Of a DNA stretch of 64,000 nt, positions 1 to 12,761 are shown piece after piece (position 1 is the stretch's first letter; every line of letters begins with the position of its first letter). Source of the DNA: Candidatus Pantoea edessiphila (GTDB lineage Bacteria; Pseudomonadota; Gammaproteobacteria; Enterobacterales; Enterobacteriaceae); NCBI RefSeq assembly GCF_002933345.1, contig NZ_PDKR01000002.1:86279-150278 (forward strand), written 5' to 3'. The translations under genes were made by a program, and so were the position numbers. The notes below the pieces were generated by a model. That model saw only the letters and a program-made list of their open reading frames with translations, was not told the origin of the DNA and did not search any database.

Positions 1-224
1 AATAATAAATTAGTATTGATAATAATCTAATTTAAGATATTTATTACAATAAATTTATATCAATAGAAATTTAAAATCAATACAAAAATGTAACATATTA
101 TATAAAATAAGAACCTTATCTTTATCCCTAAAGATATTTATATATTTTAATAAAAGTAAAACTGTATTATTTATAATTGATATAATACAAAAATAATTAA
201 GTATAATAATACTAATTTATTTGG

Positions 225-830
225 TTAATCCATAAAGTCAGGGTTATTCTTCTCATAATTTACGATAAATCTTTCATATTGTAAGGTTAATTTAATATTG
301 TCAATACCATTGATAATATATTTAAGATGAGTCTTATTCATCTTAAATAAATATATTTTATTTTCTGTAGTTATACATAATTTCTGAAGATCAACTTTAA
401 ATATAACACCAAAATTATTATTAACTAGATAAAACATTTCGTTTATTTCTTTTTTGCTTAATTTTATTAATAAAAGTTGATTATTGATACTATTTTCATA
501 AAAAATATCTGCAAAACTAGGTGCTATAATCACACGAAAACCAAAATCAATTAGAGCCCAAACAGCATGTTCTCTTGATGATCCACAACCGAAATTTTCT
601 CTAGTTAACAATATACTTGAAAATTTATACTCTGGTTTATTTAGAACAAAATTTAAATTTAGTATCTCACCTTCAGTATCATTATACCGCCAATAATGGA
701 ATAAATTTTCACCAAAGCCACTACGTGATACTTTATGTAAAAATTGCTTGGGAATAATTGCATCAGTATCTATGTTTGATATATCTAGAGGCGCGACAAT
801 TCCAACATGTTGGATGAATTTATTTAACAT
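225..830 (-). CDS. leuD: 3-isopropylmalate dehydratase small subunit
   Basis: Small subunit of isopropylmalate isomerase, which with LeuC converts 2-isopropylmalate to 3-isopropylmalate in leucine synthesis (cytosol). The 201-residue product has the length of E. coli LeuD and the family signatures NIDTDAIIPKQF near residue 20 and ENFGCGSSREHA near residue 70, the swivelling-domain loop that meets the LeuC active site. It begins at ATG 830, six bases after the leuC stop, so it is the last gene of a leuABCD operon read right to left. No strong terminator follows; an 8-bp hairpin at 117-136 lies about 90 bases downstream but has no good U-tract. No damaged residues were seen. Confidence 0.98.
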   Translation of the reverse strand: MLNKFIQHVGIVAPLDISNIDTDAIIPKQFLHKVSRSGFGENLFHYWRYNDTEGEILNLNFVLNKPEYKFSSILLTRENFGCGSSREHAVWALIDFGFRVIIAPSFADIFYENSINNQLLLIKLSKKEINEMFYLVNNNFGVIFKVDLQKLCITTENKIYLFKMNKTHLKYIINGIDNIKLTLQYERFIVNYEKNNPDFMD

Positions 831-836
831 TTTAAC

Positions 837-2243
837 CTAATTTCCTGTTTTCATTTTACGTACATCAACAAAGCGACCAGTTATAGCAGCAGCTGCTGCC
901 ATTAAAGGACTAACAAGATGAGTACGACCACCACGACCTTGACGATCTTCAAAATTTCTATTAGTTGTAGAAGCACAACGATCACCCGGATTTAATCGAT
1001 CATTATTCATTGCTAAACACATTGAACATCCTGGCAAACGCCATTCAAAACCTGCTTCTAAAAAAATTTTATCCAAGCCTTCAGATTCTGCTTGTTTTTT
1101 TACTAATCCAGAACCTGGAACTACCATTGCAAAGACACCTGATGCAACTTTTTTACCCTTGACAATCATAGCAGCAGAACGCAAATCTTCGATTCTAGAG
1201 TTAGTACAAGATCCAATAAATACCTTGTTAATTTTTATATTTGTTAGTTTTGTTAATGGCTTTAAGTTCATGTAATTCAATGCTTTTTTTGCTGAAGCAC
1301 GTTCAACTGGATTAGAAAACGAATTAGGATCAGGTATTAATTGATCTATAGGGATCACCTGACTTGGGTTTGTACCCCATGTTACTTGCGGAACTATTTC
1401 TGAAACATTAATCTTTAGCACAGAGTCAAAATTAGCGTCATTATCTGATTTCAATGAGTTCCAATAGTTAATTGCTTTTTCCCATATATTACCTTTTGGA
1501 GAAAAATTTTTATTTTTTAAATAACTAAATGTAATTGCATCTGGTGCTATTAAACCTGATTTAGCACCCATTTCAATTACCATATTACATAAAGTCATTC
1601 GACTTTCCATGCTCATATTATCAATAGCAAGACCACAGAACTCAACTACATAACCGGTGGCTCCATCACTACCAATTTTCCCAATAATTGCAAGAATTAT
1701 ATCTTTTGCAGTTACACCATATGAAATATCACCTATTAATTCAATTTTCATTGTTTTAGCTCTATTTTGTCTTAAAGTTTGTGTAGCTAAAACATGTTCT
1801 ACTTCCGAAGTCCCGATACCAAATGCAAGAGCACCAAAAGCACCATGAGTTGATGTATGAGAATCACCACATACTATGGTCATTCCTGGTAATGTTATAC
1901 CTTGTTCTGGACCTATAACATGAATAATTCCTTGAAAGGGGTGATTTATATCATATAATTTAATATTAAATTCATGACAATTATTTATTAATTCTTGCAT
2001 TTGAATTCTTGATAATTCACCTGATCCCTTAATATCTTTAGTTTTTGTAGAAACATTATGATCCATCGTTGCAAAAGTCTTATTTGGTTTGCGTACTTTT
2101 CTTTTATGCATTCTAATTCCATTAAAAGCTTGAGGAGAAGTAACTTCATGAATCAAATGTCTATCTATATATAAAAGAGGTATGTTATTTATTTTTTCAA
2201 AAACAATATGTGTATCAAATATCTTTTGATATAATGTTTTCAT
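837..2243 (-). CDS. leuC: 3-isopropylmalate dehydratase large subunit
   Basis: Large, [4Fe-4S]-bearing subunit of isopropylmalate isomerase (aconitase superfamily), partner of the adjacent LeuD. The 468-residue protein is full length. The cluster-binding cysteines are visible in [14 protein letters not shown] and in [12 protein letters not shown], and the N-terminal [20 protein letters not shown] motif is intact. It starts at ATG 2243, 12 bases after the leuB stop, and is followed six bases later by leuD, so the pair is co-transcribed. Because the enzyme needs an Fe-S cluster, the retained A-type carrier erpA further right is a plausible supplier (inference). Confidence 0.98.
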   Translation of the reverse strand: MKTLYQKIFDTHIVFEKINNIPLLYIDRHLIHEVTSPQAFNGIRMHKRKVRKPNKTFATMDHNVSTKTKDIKGSGELSRIQMQELINNCHEFNIKLYDINHPFQGIIHVIGPEQGITLPGMTIVCGDSHTSTHGAFGALAFGIGTSEVEHVLATQTLRQNRAKTMKIELIGDISYGVTAKDIILAIIGKIGSDGATGYVVEFCGLAIDNMSMESRMTLCNMVIEMGAKSGLIAPDAITFSYLKNKNFSPKGNIWEKAINYWNSLKSDNDANFDSVLKINVSEIVPQVTWGTNPSQVIPIDQLIPDPNSFSNPVERASAKKALNYMNLKPLTKLTNIKINKVFIGSCTNSRIEDLRSAAMIVKGKKVASGVFAMVVPGSGLVKKQAESEGLDKIFLEAGFEWRLPGCSMCLAMNNDRLNPGDRCASTTNRNFEDRQGRGGRTHLVSPLMAAAAAITGRFVDVRKMKTGN

Positions 2244-2255
2244 TACTTTTTTCTC

Positions 2256-3353
<1,098 letters not shown>

Positions 3354-4901
3354 TTAATTTTTAAATTTGCGTTCTAGTTCTTTTTCAACTTGTTTAGAGC
3401 GCCAAATATTATTTAAAGCATTAATCATAGCTTTAACAGATGATTCAATTATATCAGTTGCTAATCCTATTCCATGAAATTTACGGTTTTTATAACTTAC
3501 TAATATATCTACTTGACCTAATGCATCTTCGCCATGACCTTTAGAGGTCAATTTATAATTTAAGAGTTCAGCATTAAACTTACTAATTAAATTTATTGCT
3601 TGATACACAGCATCTACTGGGCCATTCCCAGTTGATATTTTAAATTTTTCGTTGACACCACAAATTAAATTTACACACGCTTGTGATTTCATATTGGATC
3701 CTGATCTTATACTAAAATAATTTAATTGAAAGTATTCTGGATCTTCATTTCTTTTATTTATAAAAGCTAATGCTTCTAAATCGTAATCAAATACTTGACC
3801 TTTTTTATCTGCTAATTTTAAAAAATCATCATATAAAGAATCTATATTATAATCATTTTCTTTATATCCCATTTCTTCCATTCTATATTTTACAGCAGCT
3901 CGACCTGAGCGAGATGTAAGGTTTAATTGAATTTTATGTAATCCAATACAATCAGATGTTATAATTTCATAATTCTCTCGATTTTTTAATACTCCATCTT
4001 GATGAATACCAGAGGAATGAGAAAAAGCATTAGAACCAACTATTGCCTTATTTAATGGAATTGGCATATTGCATATTTGGCTTATTATTTGACTAGTTCG
4101 ATAAATTTCTTTCAAATTAATATTTGTATACATATTCAATATGTGTTGACGTGTTTTTATAGCTATAACTATTTCTTCTAATGCACAATTACCAGCACGT
4201 TCACCTAAACCATTTAGAGTCCCTTCAAATTGACGTGCTCCAGCTTTTAATGCTTCTATAGTATTTCCTGCTGCCATTCCCAAATCATCATGAGCATGAA
4301 CAGATAATATTGCCTTATCAATATTTGGAACTAGATTTATTAATTGGCTAATAATATTGGCATATTCACTTGGTGTTGTATAACCAACAGTATCCGGTAT
4401 GTTAATTGTTGTAGCACCTGATTTAATTGCAATTTCAACTATACGACATAAATCTTCAATTGGCGTACGACCCCCATCTTCGCATGAAAATTCCACATCA
4501 TTAGTGTATTTGCGAGCATATTTAATCATGTATGAAGCTCTTTCAATCACTTCCGCTAAGGTGCTTCGAAGTTTAGTCTTAATTTGTGTAGGAGAAGTAG
4601 AAATAAATATATGGATACGAAATCTTTCAGCAATAGATAAAGATTTGCTAGCAATATCTATATCCTTTTCAATACAACGAGCTAAAGCACAAACACAACT
4701 ATTTTTAACAGTACTTGCAATGGTTCGAACAGATTCAAAATCACCTGGAGAAGAAACTGGGAAACCAACTTCTATTACGTCAATTTGCATTCTTTCTAAT
4801 GCCAAGGCAATTTGTAATTTTTCTTTAACATTTAAACTAGCTTGTAATGCTTGTTCACCATCACGTAAAGTAGTGTCAAAAACAATAACTTTATTTTTCA
4901 T
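3354..4901 (-). CDS. leuA: 2-isopropylmalate synthase
   Basis: Condenses acetyl-CoA with 2-ketoisovalerate, the committed leucine step and normally the leucine-feedback point. The 515-residue protein has the DRE-TIM barrel ([10 protein letters not shown] at residues 8-17, metal histidines in [12 protein letters not shown]) and the [13 protein letters not shown] motif. It also keeps the C-terminal regulatory domain ([16 protein letters not shown] through [10 protein letters not shown]), so feedback control may survive; E. coli LeuA is about 523. The start is ATG 4901 with AAGGAT about 11 bases upstream. It is the first gene of leuABCD, divergent from ilvI, and preceded by a probable attenuator hairpin. 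Confidence 0.98.
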   Translation of the reverse strand: MKNKVIVFDTTLRDGEQALQASLNVKEKLQIALALERMQIDVIEVGFPVSSPGDFESVRTIASTVKNSCVCALARCIEKDIDIASKSLSIAERFRIHIFISTSPTQIKTKLRSTLAEVIERASYMIKYARKYTNDVEFSCEDGGRTPIEDLCRIVEIAIKSGATTINIPDTVGYTTPSEYANIISQLINLVPNIDKAILSVHAHDDLGMAAGNTIEALKAGARQFEGTLNGLGERAGNCALEEIVIAIKTRQHILNMYTNINLKEIYRTSQIISQICNMPIPLNKAIVGSNAFSHSSGIHQDGVLKNRENYEIITSDCIGLHKIQLNLTSRSGRAAVKYRMEEMGYKENDYNIDSLYDDFLKLADKKGQVFDYDLEALAFINKRNEDPEYFQLNYFSIRSGSNMKSQACVNLICGVNEKFKISTGNGPVDAVYQAINLISKFNAELLNYKLTSKGHGEDALGQVDILVSYKNRKFHGIGLATDIIESSVKAMINALNNIWRSKQVEKELERKFKN

Positions 4902-4945
4902 TATTATTTTATCCTTTTATTTTTTTACTTGTTATCTTATGAATT

Positions 4946-4970
4946 AAAACCCGCGACAAGCACGGGTTTT
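4946..4970 (-). terminator. Probable leu attenuator hairpin
   Basis: On the minus strand this segment folds into a stem with arms AAAACCCGTG and CGCGGGTTTT and loop CTTGT. In minus-strand RNA all ten positions pair, including one U-G wobble (4962 with 4954); on the plus strand the same position would be a C-A mismatch, which favours minus-strand function. The stem ends in four U but has no longer U-tract. It lies 45 bases upstream of leuA in a divergent intergenic region where no gene ends, so it is best read as a leader attenuator, as known for the enterobacterial leu operon. It is the only GC-rich patch for hundreds of bases. A weaker hairpin (arms TTGAAT and ATTCAA, 4986-5001) precedes it. 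Confidence 0.65.
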
Positions 4971-5013
4971 AAATTTAAAAAAACATTGAATTTATATTCA
5001 ACTGATTTAGCTT

Positions 5014-5058
5014 TTAATAAGAAAATAAAAAAGATATTAAAATTAAAATTCTTAACAT
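5014..5058 (-). CDS. leuL: Candidate leu leader peptide (14 codons)
   Basis: A tiny minus-strand reading frame, MLRILILISFLFSY, ends 43 bases before the attenuator hairpin. Four of its 14 codons are TTA leucine codons (positions 2, 5, 7 and 11). That is the right location and size class for the leucine-rich leader peptide of an attenuated leu operon. However, the leucines are not consecutive as in E. coli LeuL, no Shine-Dalgarno is visible upstream, and TTA is common in such AT-rich DNA, so chance is a real alternative. Confidence 0.25.
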   Translation of the reverse strand: MLRILILISFLFSY

Positions 5059-5414
5059 TAATTAATTCAATATTAAAAATTAAATAAATATTTTTAAGAT
5101 TATATTGGTTAATAATTGAATGTAAAAAAATTAGAAATGGTAAGTTATTTTTTTGATTTTAGAACGTATGTCTTTATTTTATTTGAAATTAATTAAACAA
5201 TGTAATACTAAATAATCTTTGTATTTTTTATAATATATATAATAACATTTAAAAAATTCTATTAAAATAATTTTATTATTATATATAAAGTATAAATATT
5301 TATTTAAAATAATAAAAAAAAACAGAATATATCTTTTTATATTATATAAATATTATAAAAATCAAATAATATATTAATAATATTAAAATTATTATTAAAG
5401 CTTGGAGTCAAAAA

Positions 5415-7136
5415 ATGGAAATGTTGTCAGGAGCTGAAATGGTTATTCGTTCATTAATAGACCAAGGCATAAAACAAATTTTTGGTTACCCAGGTGGGTC
5501 AGTATTAGATATTTATGATGCTTTACAAACTGTTGGAGGTATTCATCATATTTTAGTACGTCATGAACAAGGTGCAGTACATATGGCTGATGGTTTGGCA
5601 CGAGCAACTGGTAAAGTAGGCGTTGTATTAGTAACATCTGGTCCTGGAGCAACAAATTCTATTACTGGTATTGCTACAGCATATATGGATTCCATTCCAT
5701 TGGTTATATTGTCCGGTCAAGTTTCTTCTTCATTAATTGGCCACGATGCATTTCAGGAATGTGATATGGTTGGAATATCTCGTCCAATTGTTAAACATAG
5801 TTTCTTAATAAAATGTACAGAAGATATTCCAATGATTTTTAAAAAAGCTTTTTGGCTAGCATCAACTGGACGTCAAGGACCAGTTGTTATAGACATGCCC
5901 AAAGATATATTAGATCCTAATAATAAATTACCTTATAAATGGCCACATTCAATAAACATACGTTCATATAATCCTATTATTCCATTAAATAATGGAAAAA
6001 TTAGATATGCATTAAAAAAATTTATAAAATCGAAAAAACCTATTATTTATTCTGGAGGCGGAGCAATTAATTCTAATTGTGCAAATGAGTTGTTAAAATT
6101 TGCGGAATATTTAAATGTTCCGGTAACTACATCACTTATGGGTTTAGGTTCTTTTCCAGGAACCCATACTCAATTCCTTGGCATGTTAGGTATGCATGGC
6201 ACTTATGAAGCTAACATGGCTATGCATAATTCTGATTTTATTCTTGCTATTGGAGTTCGTTTTGATGATCGTACTACTAATAATGTAGAAAAATATTGTC
6301 CTGAAGCTACCATCATACATATTGACATAGATCCAACTTCAATATCAAAAACTGTGGCTTCAGATATTTCAATATTAGGTAATATAAAAGAAATTTTACA
6401 AATTATGTTAGATTACCTTAAGAAGGTTGAATTTAAAAATATTAATTCAATAAAAGATTGGTGGAAACTAATTAATTATTGGCGAGATAAAAAATGTTTA
6501 TTATTTGATTGCAAAAGTAAAAAAATTAAACCCCAATCAGTAATTGAAACTATTTTTAAATTAACAAAAGGCAATGCTTATATAACTTCAGATGTAGGTC
6601 AACACCAAATGTTTACAGCTCTTTATTATCATTTTGATAAACCTCGTCGTTGGATTAATTCTGGAGGTTTAGGAACTATGGGTTTTGGATTGCCCGCAGC
6701 ATTAGGTGTTAAGGTTGCTTTACCAAAAGAAACTGTTATCTGTATCACTGGGGATGGTAGCATTCAGATGAATATTCAAGAGCTTTCAACTGCATTACAA
6801 TATCATTTATCGGTATTGATAATAAATTTAAATAATAATTTTTTAGGAATGGTAAAACAATGGCAAGATATGATTTATTCAGGTAGGTATTCTCAATCAT
6901 ATATGCAATCATTACCTGATTTTGTCAATTTAGCAGAATCATACGGTCATATTGGTATTAAAATTAAAAAATATTTTGAATTAGAAAAAAAATTAATATT
7001 AGCATTAGATTTTTTATCTAAAGGTCGGTTAGTTTTTGTTGATATAAATGTTGATGAAAACGAACATGTATATCCAATGCAAATTAGAGGTGGTGGTATG
7101 AATGAGATGTGGTTAAGCAAAACGGAGAGAACTTGA
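5415..7136 (+). CDS. ilvI: Acetohydroxyacid synthase III, large subunit
   Basis: ThDP- and FAD-dependent catalytic subunit that forms acetolactate or acetohydroxybutyrate, the first common step to valine, leucine and isoleucine. The 573 residues match E. coli IlvI in length. Visible are the catalytic Glu51 in [12 protein letters not shown], the [15 protein letters not shown]hDP/Mg motif followed by [14 protein letters not shown], and a C-terminus ([15 protein letters not shown]) almost identical to E. coli IlvI, which separates it from IlvB and IlvG. The start is ATG 5415 with TTGGAG upstream. ilvH follows three bases after the stop. Confidence 0.98.
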   Translation: MEMLSGAEMVIRSLIDQGIKQIFGYPGGSVLDIYDALQTVGGIHHILVRHEQGAVHMADGLARATGKVGVVLVTSGPGATNSITGIATAYMDSIPLVILSGQVSSSLIGHDAFQECDMVGISRPIVKHSFLIKCTEDIPMIFKKAFWLASTGRQGPVVIDMPKDILDPNNKLPYKWPHSINIRSYNPIIPLNNGKIRYALKKFIKSKKPIIYSGGGAINSNCANELLKFAEYLNVPVTTSLMGLGSFPGTHTQFLGMLGMHGTYEANMAMHNSDFILAIGVRFDDRTTNNVEKYCPEATIIHIDIDPTSISKTVASDISILGNIKEILQIMLDYLKKVEFKNINSIKDWWKLINYWRDKKCLLFDCKSKKIKPQSVIETIFKLTKGNAYITSDVGQHQMFTALYYHFDKPRRWINSGGLGTMGFGLPAALGVKVALPKETVICITGDGSIQMNIQELSTALQYHLSVLIINLNNNFLGMVKQWQDMIYSGRYSQSYMQSLPDFVNLAESYGHIGIKIKKYFELEKKLILALDFLSKGRLVFVDINVDENEHVYPMQIRGGGMNEMWLSKTERT

Positions 7137-7139
7137 ATT

Positions 7140-7625
7140 ATGCGTCGTGTTTTATCTATTTTAATAGAAAATGAATTTGGTGCATTATCTCGTGTTGTTG
7201 GATTATTTTCGCAGCGTGGATATAATATCGAGAGTTTAACTGTAGCTCCTACGGAAGATCCTAGTTTATCACGTATGACTATTCAAACTTTTGGTGATAT
7301 AAAGGTATTAGAACAAATAGAAAAACAATTACATAAATTAATTGATGTTTTACATGTTATTTCATTAGAACAAGAAAATTGTATTGAACGTGAAATAATG
7401 TTAGTAAAAATTAAAGTAAGTAATAATGAACGGAAAGAAATAAAAAAGATAGTAGAAGACTTTTATGGAAAATTTATTGATGTTACTGAAGTTATCTATA
7501 TAGTACAACTAATAGGAACAGCTAATAAATTAAATGAATTTTTAAAAATTACTAAAAATATAGCTGAAATTGTTGAGATAGTTCGTTCGGGTATTATAGG
7601 TATTTTATATTATAATAATATTTAA
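7140..7625 (+). CDS. ilvH: Acetohydroxyacid synthase III, small regulatory subunit
   Basis: ACT-domain subunit that activates IlvI and confers valine feedback. The 161 residues compare with 163 in E. coli. The N-terminal ACT domain ([20 protein letters not shown], then the [20 protein letters not shown] stretch) keeps the Asn11, Gly14 and Asn29 region known to bind valine, so inhibition may persist. The second domain has diverged more, and the last residues (ILYYNNI) do not match E. coli. It is coupled to ilvI with a 3-bp gap. The following 90 bp are AT-rich with no clear terminator. Confidence 0.97.
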   Translation: MRRVLSILIENEFGALSRVVGLFSQRGYNIESLTVAPTEDPSLSRMTIQTFGDIKVLEQIEKQLHKLIDVLHVISLEQENCIEREIMLVKIKVSNNERKEIKKIVEDFYGKFIDVTEVIYIVQLIGTANKLNEFLKITKNIAEIVEIVRSGIIGILYYNNI

Positions 7626-7715
7626 GTAATCAGATATAAAATTCCATATATATTTAGTAATGAAAAATTATACTTTTATTAAAGTACATTAATTAATGTA
7701 GGTCATCAGTTATCA

Positions 7716-8654
7716 ATGCAAAAAATTTTTAATCATAATACTGTCTTATTAAATGAAGCGGTTAATAGTTTAAATATAAAAGAAAATGGTAATTATATAG
7801 ATGGAACTTTTGGTCGAGGAGGTCATTCGCATTTAATTCTTTCAAAACTTGGAGTTAAAGGAAAATTAATTTCAATAGACAGAGATCCTCAAGCTATTCT
7901 AGAAGCTAATAATATAAAAGATTCTCGTTTTACAATTATTCAAGGAAATTTCTCAAAATTAAAAACATATGTATCAAAATTTGATTTAGTAGGTAAAATT
8001 GATGGAATTTTACTAGATCTTGGTGTTTCTTCACCACAACTAGATGATAATGAACGTGGGTTTTCTTTTATAAAAGATGGACCTCTAGACATGAGAATGG
8101 ATCCTAGTTCTAATATTCCAGCATCAGATTGGTTATTAAATGCAAATGAAAAAGAGATAGCCTTTGTATTAAAATCATTTGGAGAAGAGAGGTTTGCAAA
8201 ACGTATAGCTCGTGCAATTATAAAACACAATCAAAAAAAACCAATAACGAGAACCACAGAACTAGCTGAAGTTATTTCATCAGCAATTCCAATAAAAGTA
8301 AAATTTAAACATCCAGCTACACGTAGTTTTCAAGCAATACGTATCTGGATTAATAAAGAACTAGAAGAATTAAAAACTATACTAGAACATTCTATTAGTT
8401 TGTTGTCTTGTAAAGGACGTTTATCTATCATTAGTTTTCATTCCTTAGAAGATAGGATAGTGAAACGTTTCATGCGAAATCATAGCAGAAATTTACAAAT
8501 TCCTTATGGCATGCCAATTCCAGAAGAAAAATTAATTAGATGTAACAATCATAGGCTAAAATTATTAGGAAAATCAGTCCCAAGTTGCTTAGAACTACAA
8601 ATAAATCCAAGATCACGAAGTTCTATATTACGTGTTGCAGAAAAAATATGTTGA
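7716..8654 (+). CDS. rsmH: 16S rRNA (cytosine-1402-N4)-methyltransferase
   Basis: SAM-dependent methyltransferase (MraW) that modifies C1402 in the ribosomal P site. The 312 residues are standard length. The SAM motif [14 protein letters not shown] lies near residue 29, and [14 protein letters not shown] and [11 protein letters not shown] mark the family. ATG 7716 with an upstream AGGT is used. It opens the remnant dcw cluster; mraZ, which precedes it in relatives, is absent between ilvH and rsmH, and ftsL and ftsI are absent after it. Confidence 0.98.
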   Translation: MQKIFNHNTVLLNEAVNSLNIKENGNYIDGTFGRGGHSHLILSKLGVKGKLISIDRDPQAILEANNIKDSRFTIIQGNFSKLKTYVSKFDLVGKIDGILLDLGVSSPQLDDNERGFSFIKDGPLDMRMDPSSNIPASDWLLNANEKEIAFVLKSFGEERFAKRIARAIIKHNQKKPITRTTELAEVISSAIPIKVKFKHPATRSFQAIRIWINKELEELKTILEHSISLLSCKGRLSIISFHSLEDRIVKRFMRNHSRNLQIPYGMPIPEEKLIRCNNHRLKLLGKSVPSCLELQINPRSRSSILRVAEKIC

Positions 8655-8836
8655 TAAATTATTTATTTATTTTAGTAATTTTACAATATATGAAATTATT
8701 ATATTTTTTTGAAATATTATAATTTTATAAATATTTAAGTATTAATTTATATCGGGGATATTATACAAAATCGTATAATTAAATTATATTTTATAAATCA
8801 ATTAAATTAAATATTTAATGACAAATGAGATAATCA

Positions 8837-10324
8837 TTGAAAAAAACTAACAATCTTCGTTTCTTACTAAGTCCATGGATTCCTAATGCACCAACATGTT
8901 TTTTCAATAATATACAATTGGATAGTCGTCAAGTAATAAAAGGGGATTTATTTGTTGCTATTTTAGGACATTTTAAAGACGGAAGAAATTTTATTTCAGA
9001 AGCAATTAGTAACGGTGCTATTGCTGTAATAGCAGAATCTACTGGCAAGTATCCTCATGGACAAATTAGTTCAATATGCGGTATTCCTATTATTTATTTA
9101 TTAGAACTGAATAAAAAGCTATCAACTTTAGCTAAAATATTTTATAAACATCCAGGTAAAAATCAAACTATTATTGGAGTAACAGGAACAAATGGTAAAA
9201 CTACTATTACTCAACTATTAGCACAATGGGTAAAATTACTTGGTAAAAATAGTGCAATAATAGGAACTATGGGCTATGGATTGCTTGAAAATTTACAAAA
9301 AACAAAAAATACAACAGAGTCTGCAATTGATATGCAAAGAATTTTACATATTTTAGATAATAATAATATAAATACAACAGCAATAGAAATATCTTCACAT
9401 GCTTTAGTGCAACATCGTGTAGCTGATATAACTTTTTCTGCTGGTGTATTTACTAACTTAAGTCATGATCATCTTGATTATCATAATGAAATGGATATTT
9501 ATGAATCTGCTAAATGGTCTTTTTTTTCTAAGCATATAGTAAATCAAATTATAATTAATGCTGATGATGCAATTGGTTTTAAATGGTTAACTAAACTTCC
9601 AAACGCAGTTTCAGTAAGTTTAGATCAAAAAAATTATGAAATAAATCTTAATAGACGTTGGTTAAAAGCTACAAGATTAGATTTTTTTAGATTAGGAGTA
9701 AATATTTATTTTAATTCAAGTTGGGGTTGTGGAAAAATAACTAGTAATTTAATTGGTGATTTTAATATTAGTAATTTACTGCTTGCTTTGACAACTTTAT
9801 TAACTCTTAATTACTCATTAAGTTCACTATTAGATGTTTCCTCTAAATTACGACCGGTAAGTGGTCGTATGGAATTATTTGTTAAAAAAGGCAAACCCAA
9901 AATAATAGTAGATTATGCTCACACTCCCGCAGCACTAAAACAAGCCTTAATAACGGCACGTCAATATTGTAAAGGTAAACTATGGTGTATATTTGGATGT
10001 GGTGGTGAACGCGATAGAAATAAAAGACCAATTATGGCATCAATAGCTGAAAAACTTGCTGATATAGTTATCATTACTGAAGATAATCCTCGTAATGAAA
10101 GTCAAACTGAGATTAATAACAACATATTAAGTGGTTTTACAGACTTAAATTTTGTTCATGTAATAGATAAAAGAACAAAGGCAATCAATAAATCTATTAA
10201 AGAAGCTCAACTTAATGACTTAATTTTAATCGCAGGAAAAGGCCATGAAGACTATCAAATTATTGGTAATAATTATATTCCATATTCAGATTGTGCTATT
10301 GTTAAATCTTTACTAGAAATATAA
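8837..10324 (+). CDS. murE: UDP-MurNAc-L-Ala-D-Glu:meso-DAP ligase
   Basis: Adds meso-diaminopimelate to UDP-MurNAc-dipeptide in cytoplasmic peptidoglycan precursor synthesis. The 495 residues show the ATP loop GTNGKT at 117-122 and the DNPR motif at about 416-419 that selects meso-DAP rather than lysine, consistent with dapD elsewhere in the window. The start is a TTG at 8837: it gives an N-terminus collinear with E. coli MurE, and the only nearby in-frame ATG (8825) runs into a stop two codons later. It follows the 182-bp gap where ftsL and ftsI stood. The murF start is two bases after its stop. Confidence 0.97.
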   Translation: MKKTNNLRFLLSPWIPNAPTCFFNNIQLDSRQVIKGDLFVAILGHFKDGRNFISEAISNGAIAVIAESTGKYPHGQISSICGIPIIYLLELNKKLSTLAKIFYKHPGKNQTIIGVTGTNGKTTITQLLAQWVKLLGKNSAIIGTMGYGLLENLQKTKNTTESAIDMQRILHILDNNNINTTAIEISSHALVQHRVADITFSAGVFTNLSHDHLDYHNEMDIYESAKWSFFSKHIVNQIIINADDAIGFKWLTKLPNAVSVSLDQKNYEINLNRRWLKATRLDFFRLGVNIYFNSSWGCGKITSNLIGDFNISNLLLALTTLLTLNYSLSSLLDVSSKLRPVSGRMELFVKKGKPKIIVDYAHTPAALKQALITARQYCKGKLWCIFGCGGERDRNKRPIMASIAEKLADIVIITEDNPRNESQTEINNNILSGFTDLNFVHVIDKRTKAINKSIKEAQLNDLILIAGKGHEDYQIIGNNYIPYSDCAIVKSLLEI

Positions 10325-10325
10325 T

Positions 10326-11699
10326 ATGATTACATTTTCTTTAAGTGAGTTATCTGAAATAATTAACGGTAAACTTCATGGAAATGATTTATTATTAAAT
10401 AATATTTCTATAGATTCAAGAAATGTAAAATCAAATACCTTGTTCATTGCTATTATTGGTAAACGTTTTGACGCTCATAATTTCGCTGTTGATGCAGTCA
10501 ATAATGGTGCAAAAGCTTTATTAATTAGTAGATATCTTCCTATATCTGTTCCTCAAATAATAGTGCAAGATACTAGTTTAGCTTTAGGTGCATTATCATC
10601 TTGGGTAAGAAAACAAGTCAGTGCACGTGTTGTTGCGTTGACTGGATCTTCAGGAAAAACTTCTGTTAAAGAAATTACTGCTTCTATCTTTAGGGAGTGT
10701 GGAAAGACTTTATGCAATAAAAACAATTTAAATAATAAACTTGGAGTTCCTATCACATTATCAGAACTTACAAAAGAACACAAATATGTAGTTATTGAAA
10801 TAGGAGCAAGCAATTTAGGTGAAATTGATTATATGACTAAGTTGATAAGTCCTGAAAATGCATTAGTAAATAATATTTCATTAGCTCATCTTGAAGGTTT
10901 TGGATCTTTAAGTAACATTGCAAAAGCAAAAGGTGAGATTTTTAATAATTTGCCACCTAAAGGAATTGCTATTATTAATGCTGATAGCAATGATTGGTTA
11001 AATTGGAAAAATCATTTAAATGAAAGAACAGTATGGAGTTTTTCTCTCAAAAATAACAATAGTAATTTTTTTGCTTATAATATAAAAATAAACCAAACTA
11101 ATACTAGTTTTTTTATGCAAACACCTTATGGTATAATCCAATCGTTTATTAAATTAACAGGAAAACATAATATTTATAATGCATTAGCTGCTGCAGCATT
11201 ATCACTTTCTGTAGGAATTCCATTGAAGGCTGTTAATAATGGTCTAAGTAAGTTTCATGCTCTTCCTGGAAGATTATTTCCTATTTACTTATCAAAACAT
11301 CAAATAGTGTTAGATGACAGTTATAATGCTAATGTGGCTTCAATGGAAGCTGCAATAGAAGTATTATCATTGATGCCTGGTTATCGTGTAATGGTCGTTG
11401 CTGATATGGCCGAATTAGGTAAAGACAGCAAACAACTTCATCGTGAATTGGGAATTTATATAAGAAATAAAGCCATAGATCTAGTCATTAGTATAGGAAA
11501 TCTAAGTTTTTTAGTTGGTAAGTATAGCAAAAAAGGTGAGCATTTTAAAAACAAAAACTTATTAATTAAACGATTAGAATTATTATTACTTGAGCATACA
11601 AAAATAACTATATTAATTAAGGGTTCAAGAAGCTCAGCTATGGAAAAAGTAGTTGAAGGTTTATTACAGAACAAAAAATATGATTGTTTTTCTATTTAA
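10326..11699 (+). CDS. murF: UDP-MurNAc-tripeptide D-Ala-D-Ala ligase
   Basis: ATP-dependent ligase that adds D-alanyl-D-alanine to complete the UDP-MurNAc pentapeptide. The 457 residues contain the Walker-like GSSGKT at 107-112, an early [14 protein letters not shown] typical of MurF, and the C-terminal [14 protein letters not shown] segment. It follows murE after one base and its 3' end overlaps the mraY start by 20 bp, so the genes are translationally coupled. Its D-Ala-D-Ala substrate comes from DdlB in the same cluster. Confidence 0.98.
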   Translation: MITFSLSELSEIINGKLHGNDLLLNNISIDSRNVKSNTLFIAIIGKRFDAHNFAVDAVNNGAKALLISRYLPISVPQIIVQDTSLALGALSSWVRKQVSARVVALTGSSGKTSVKEITASIFRECGKTLCNKNNLNNKLGVPITLSELTKEHKYVVIEIGASNLGEIDYMTKLISPENALVNNISLAHLEGFGSLSNIAKAKGEIFNNLPPKGIAIINADSNDWLNWKNHLNERTVWSFSLKNNNSNFFAYNIKINQTNTSFFMQTPYGIIQSFIKLTGKHNIYNALAAAALSLSVGIPLKAVNNGLSKFHALPGRLFPIYLSKHQIVLDDSYNANVASMEAAIEVLSLMPGYRVMVVADMAELGKDSKQLHRELGIYIRNKAIDLVISIGNLSFLVGKYSKKGEHFKNKNLLIKRLELLLLEHTKITILIKGSRSSAMEKVVEGLLQNKKYDCFSI

Positions 11700-12759
11700 C
11701 TACATAAATAAATATTACTCTGGTTTAGATATTCTTTCATATTTAATATTTAGAGCCGTTAATAGTTTATTAACTGCTTTGTTTATTTCACTTTATATGG
11801 GACAAAATTTAATTATTTGGTTAAAAAAATTACGAATTAATCAAATGGTACGTGATGATGGTCCCAAATCCCATTTTAACAAGCATGGTACGCCAACAAT
11901 GGGTGGCCTTATGATTATAACTGCAGTTATAATCTCAGTATTGATGTGGTCATGTTTATCTAACATTTATATTTGGTATTTGCTTATAATATTTATTGGT
12001 TTTGGCATTATTGGTTTTGTAGATGATTATCTTAAGGTAATTCACGGAAATTCAAGAGGTTTATTAGCTAGATGGAAATATTTTTGGATGTCTATTATTT
12101 CAATAATTATTGTACTTCTATTATATTTTGCTGGTAAAAATACTCCTTTAACTCAATTAGTAATCCCTTTTTTTCGTTATATGCCACAATTAGGAATACT
12201 ATATGTAGGGTTAGCTTATATTGTTATAGTTGGAACAGGTAATGCAGTCAACTTAACTGATGGTTTAGATGGTTTAGTAATTGTTCCAACTATCTTTATA
12301 TCAGCAGGTTTTGCTATAGTATCTTTGTTAACAAGTAACGCAATATTCGCTCATTGTTTACATCTTCCTTATATAGAAAATACTAATGAGTTAGTAACTT
12401 TTTGTACCGCAATTATTGGTTCGAGTGTTGGGTTTTTGTATTTTAATATTTATCCAGCAAAAGTTTTTATGGGTGATGTTGGTTCTTTGGCAATTGGTGG
12501 AGCGCTGGGTACTATCGCAGTTTTATTACGTCAAGAACTATTATTATTTATAATGGGAGGCATATTTGTAATTGAAGCATGTTCAGTTATCTTACAAGTA
12601 AGTTCATTTAAATTATTGGGTTATAGAGTTTTTCTTATGACTCCTATTCACCATCACTATGAATTAAAAGGATGGCCGGAACCCCTTATTATTTTATCTT
12701 TTTGGATTATTTCTTTAATATTATTTTTATTGGGTATAGTTACACTAAAGATGCGTTAA
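11680..12759 (+). CDS. mraY: Phospho-MurNAc-pentapeptide translocase
   Basis: Integral membrane enzyme that transfers phospho-MurNAc-pentapeptide to undecaprenyl phosphate, making lipid I. I start it at ATG 11680 ([15 protein letters not shown]), which aligns with E. coli MraY and gives 359 residues. The open frame continues nine codons further upstream to another ATG, but that adds residues absent in the family. Ten or so hydrophobic segments are visible, with the catalytic VDDY and NLTDGLDGL aspartate motifs and the [12 protein letters not shown] loop intact. It overlaps the end of murF. Confidence 0.97.
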   Translation: MIVFLFNYINKYYSGLDILSYLIFRAVNSLLTALFISLYMGQNLIIWLKKLRINQMVRDDGPKSHFNKHGTPTMGGLMIITAVIISVLMWSCLSNIYIWYLLIIFIGFGIIGFVDDYLKVIHGNSRGLLARWKYFWMSIISIIIVLLLYFAGKNTPLTQLVIPFFRYMPQLGILYVGLAYIVIVGTGNAVNLTDGLDGLVIVPTIFISAGFAIVSLLTSNAIFAHCLHLPYIENTNELVTFCTAIIGSSVGFLYFNIYPAKVFMGDVGSLAIGGALGTIAVLLRQELLLFIMGGIFVIEACSVILQVSSFKLLGYRVFLMTPIHHHYELKGWPEPLIILSFWIISLILFLLGIVTLKMR

Positions 12760-12761
12760 TT

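Larger units (their letters stand above)
4902..5414. other. Divergent leuA/ilvI intergenic region
   Basis: This 513-bp region separates two divergent operons. The leuA side holds the hairpin and candidate leader frame described separately. The ilvI side is almost pure A/T with many TATAAT-like hexamers, so no single promoter can be chosen by eye. E. coli has cra and other genes near ilvIH, and between leu and ilvI leuO; no trace of leuO is recognisable. Confidence 0.6.

Noticed and set aside
1..224. Hairpin TATCTTTA / TAAAGATA at 117-136 as a leuD terminator
   Set aside because: The stem is short and followed by only a weakly T-rich stretch on the minus strand; not separable from background.
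4399..4947. A 182-codon plus-strand open frame opposite leuA
   Set aside because: It is antisense to the conserved LeuA coding region, has no recognisable domain, and crosses the leuA start; a shadow of the real gene.
12672..12761. Longer murD start inside mraY
   Set aside because: It would overlap mraY by 88 bp and add hydrophobic residues from the alternate frame; ATG 12762 gives the exact MurD N-terminus.
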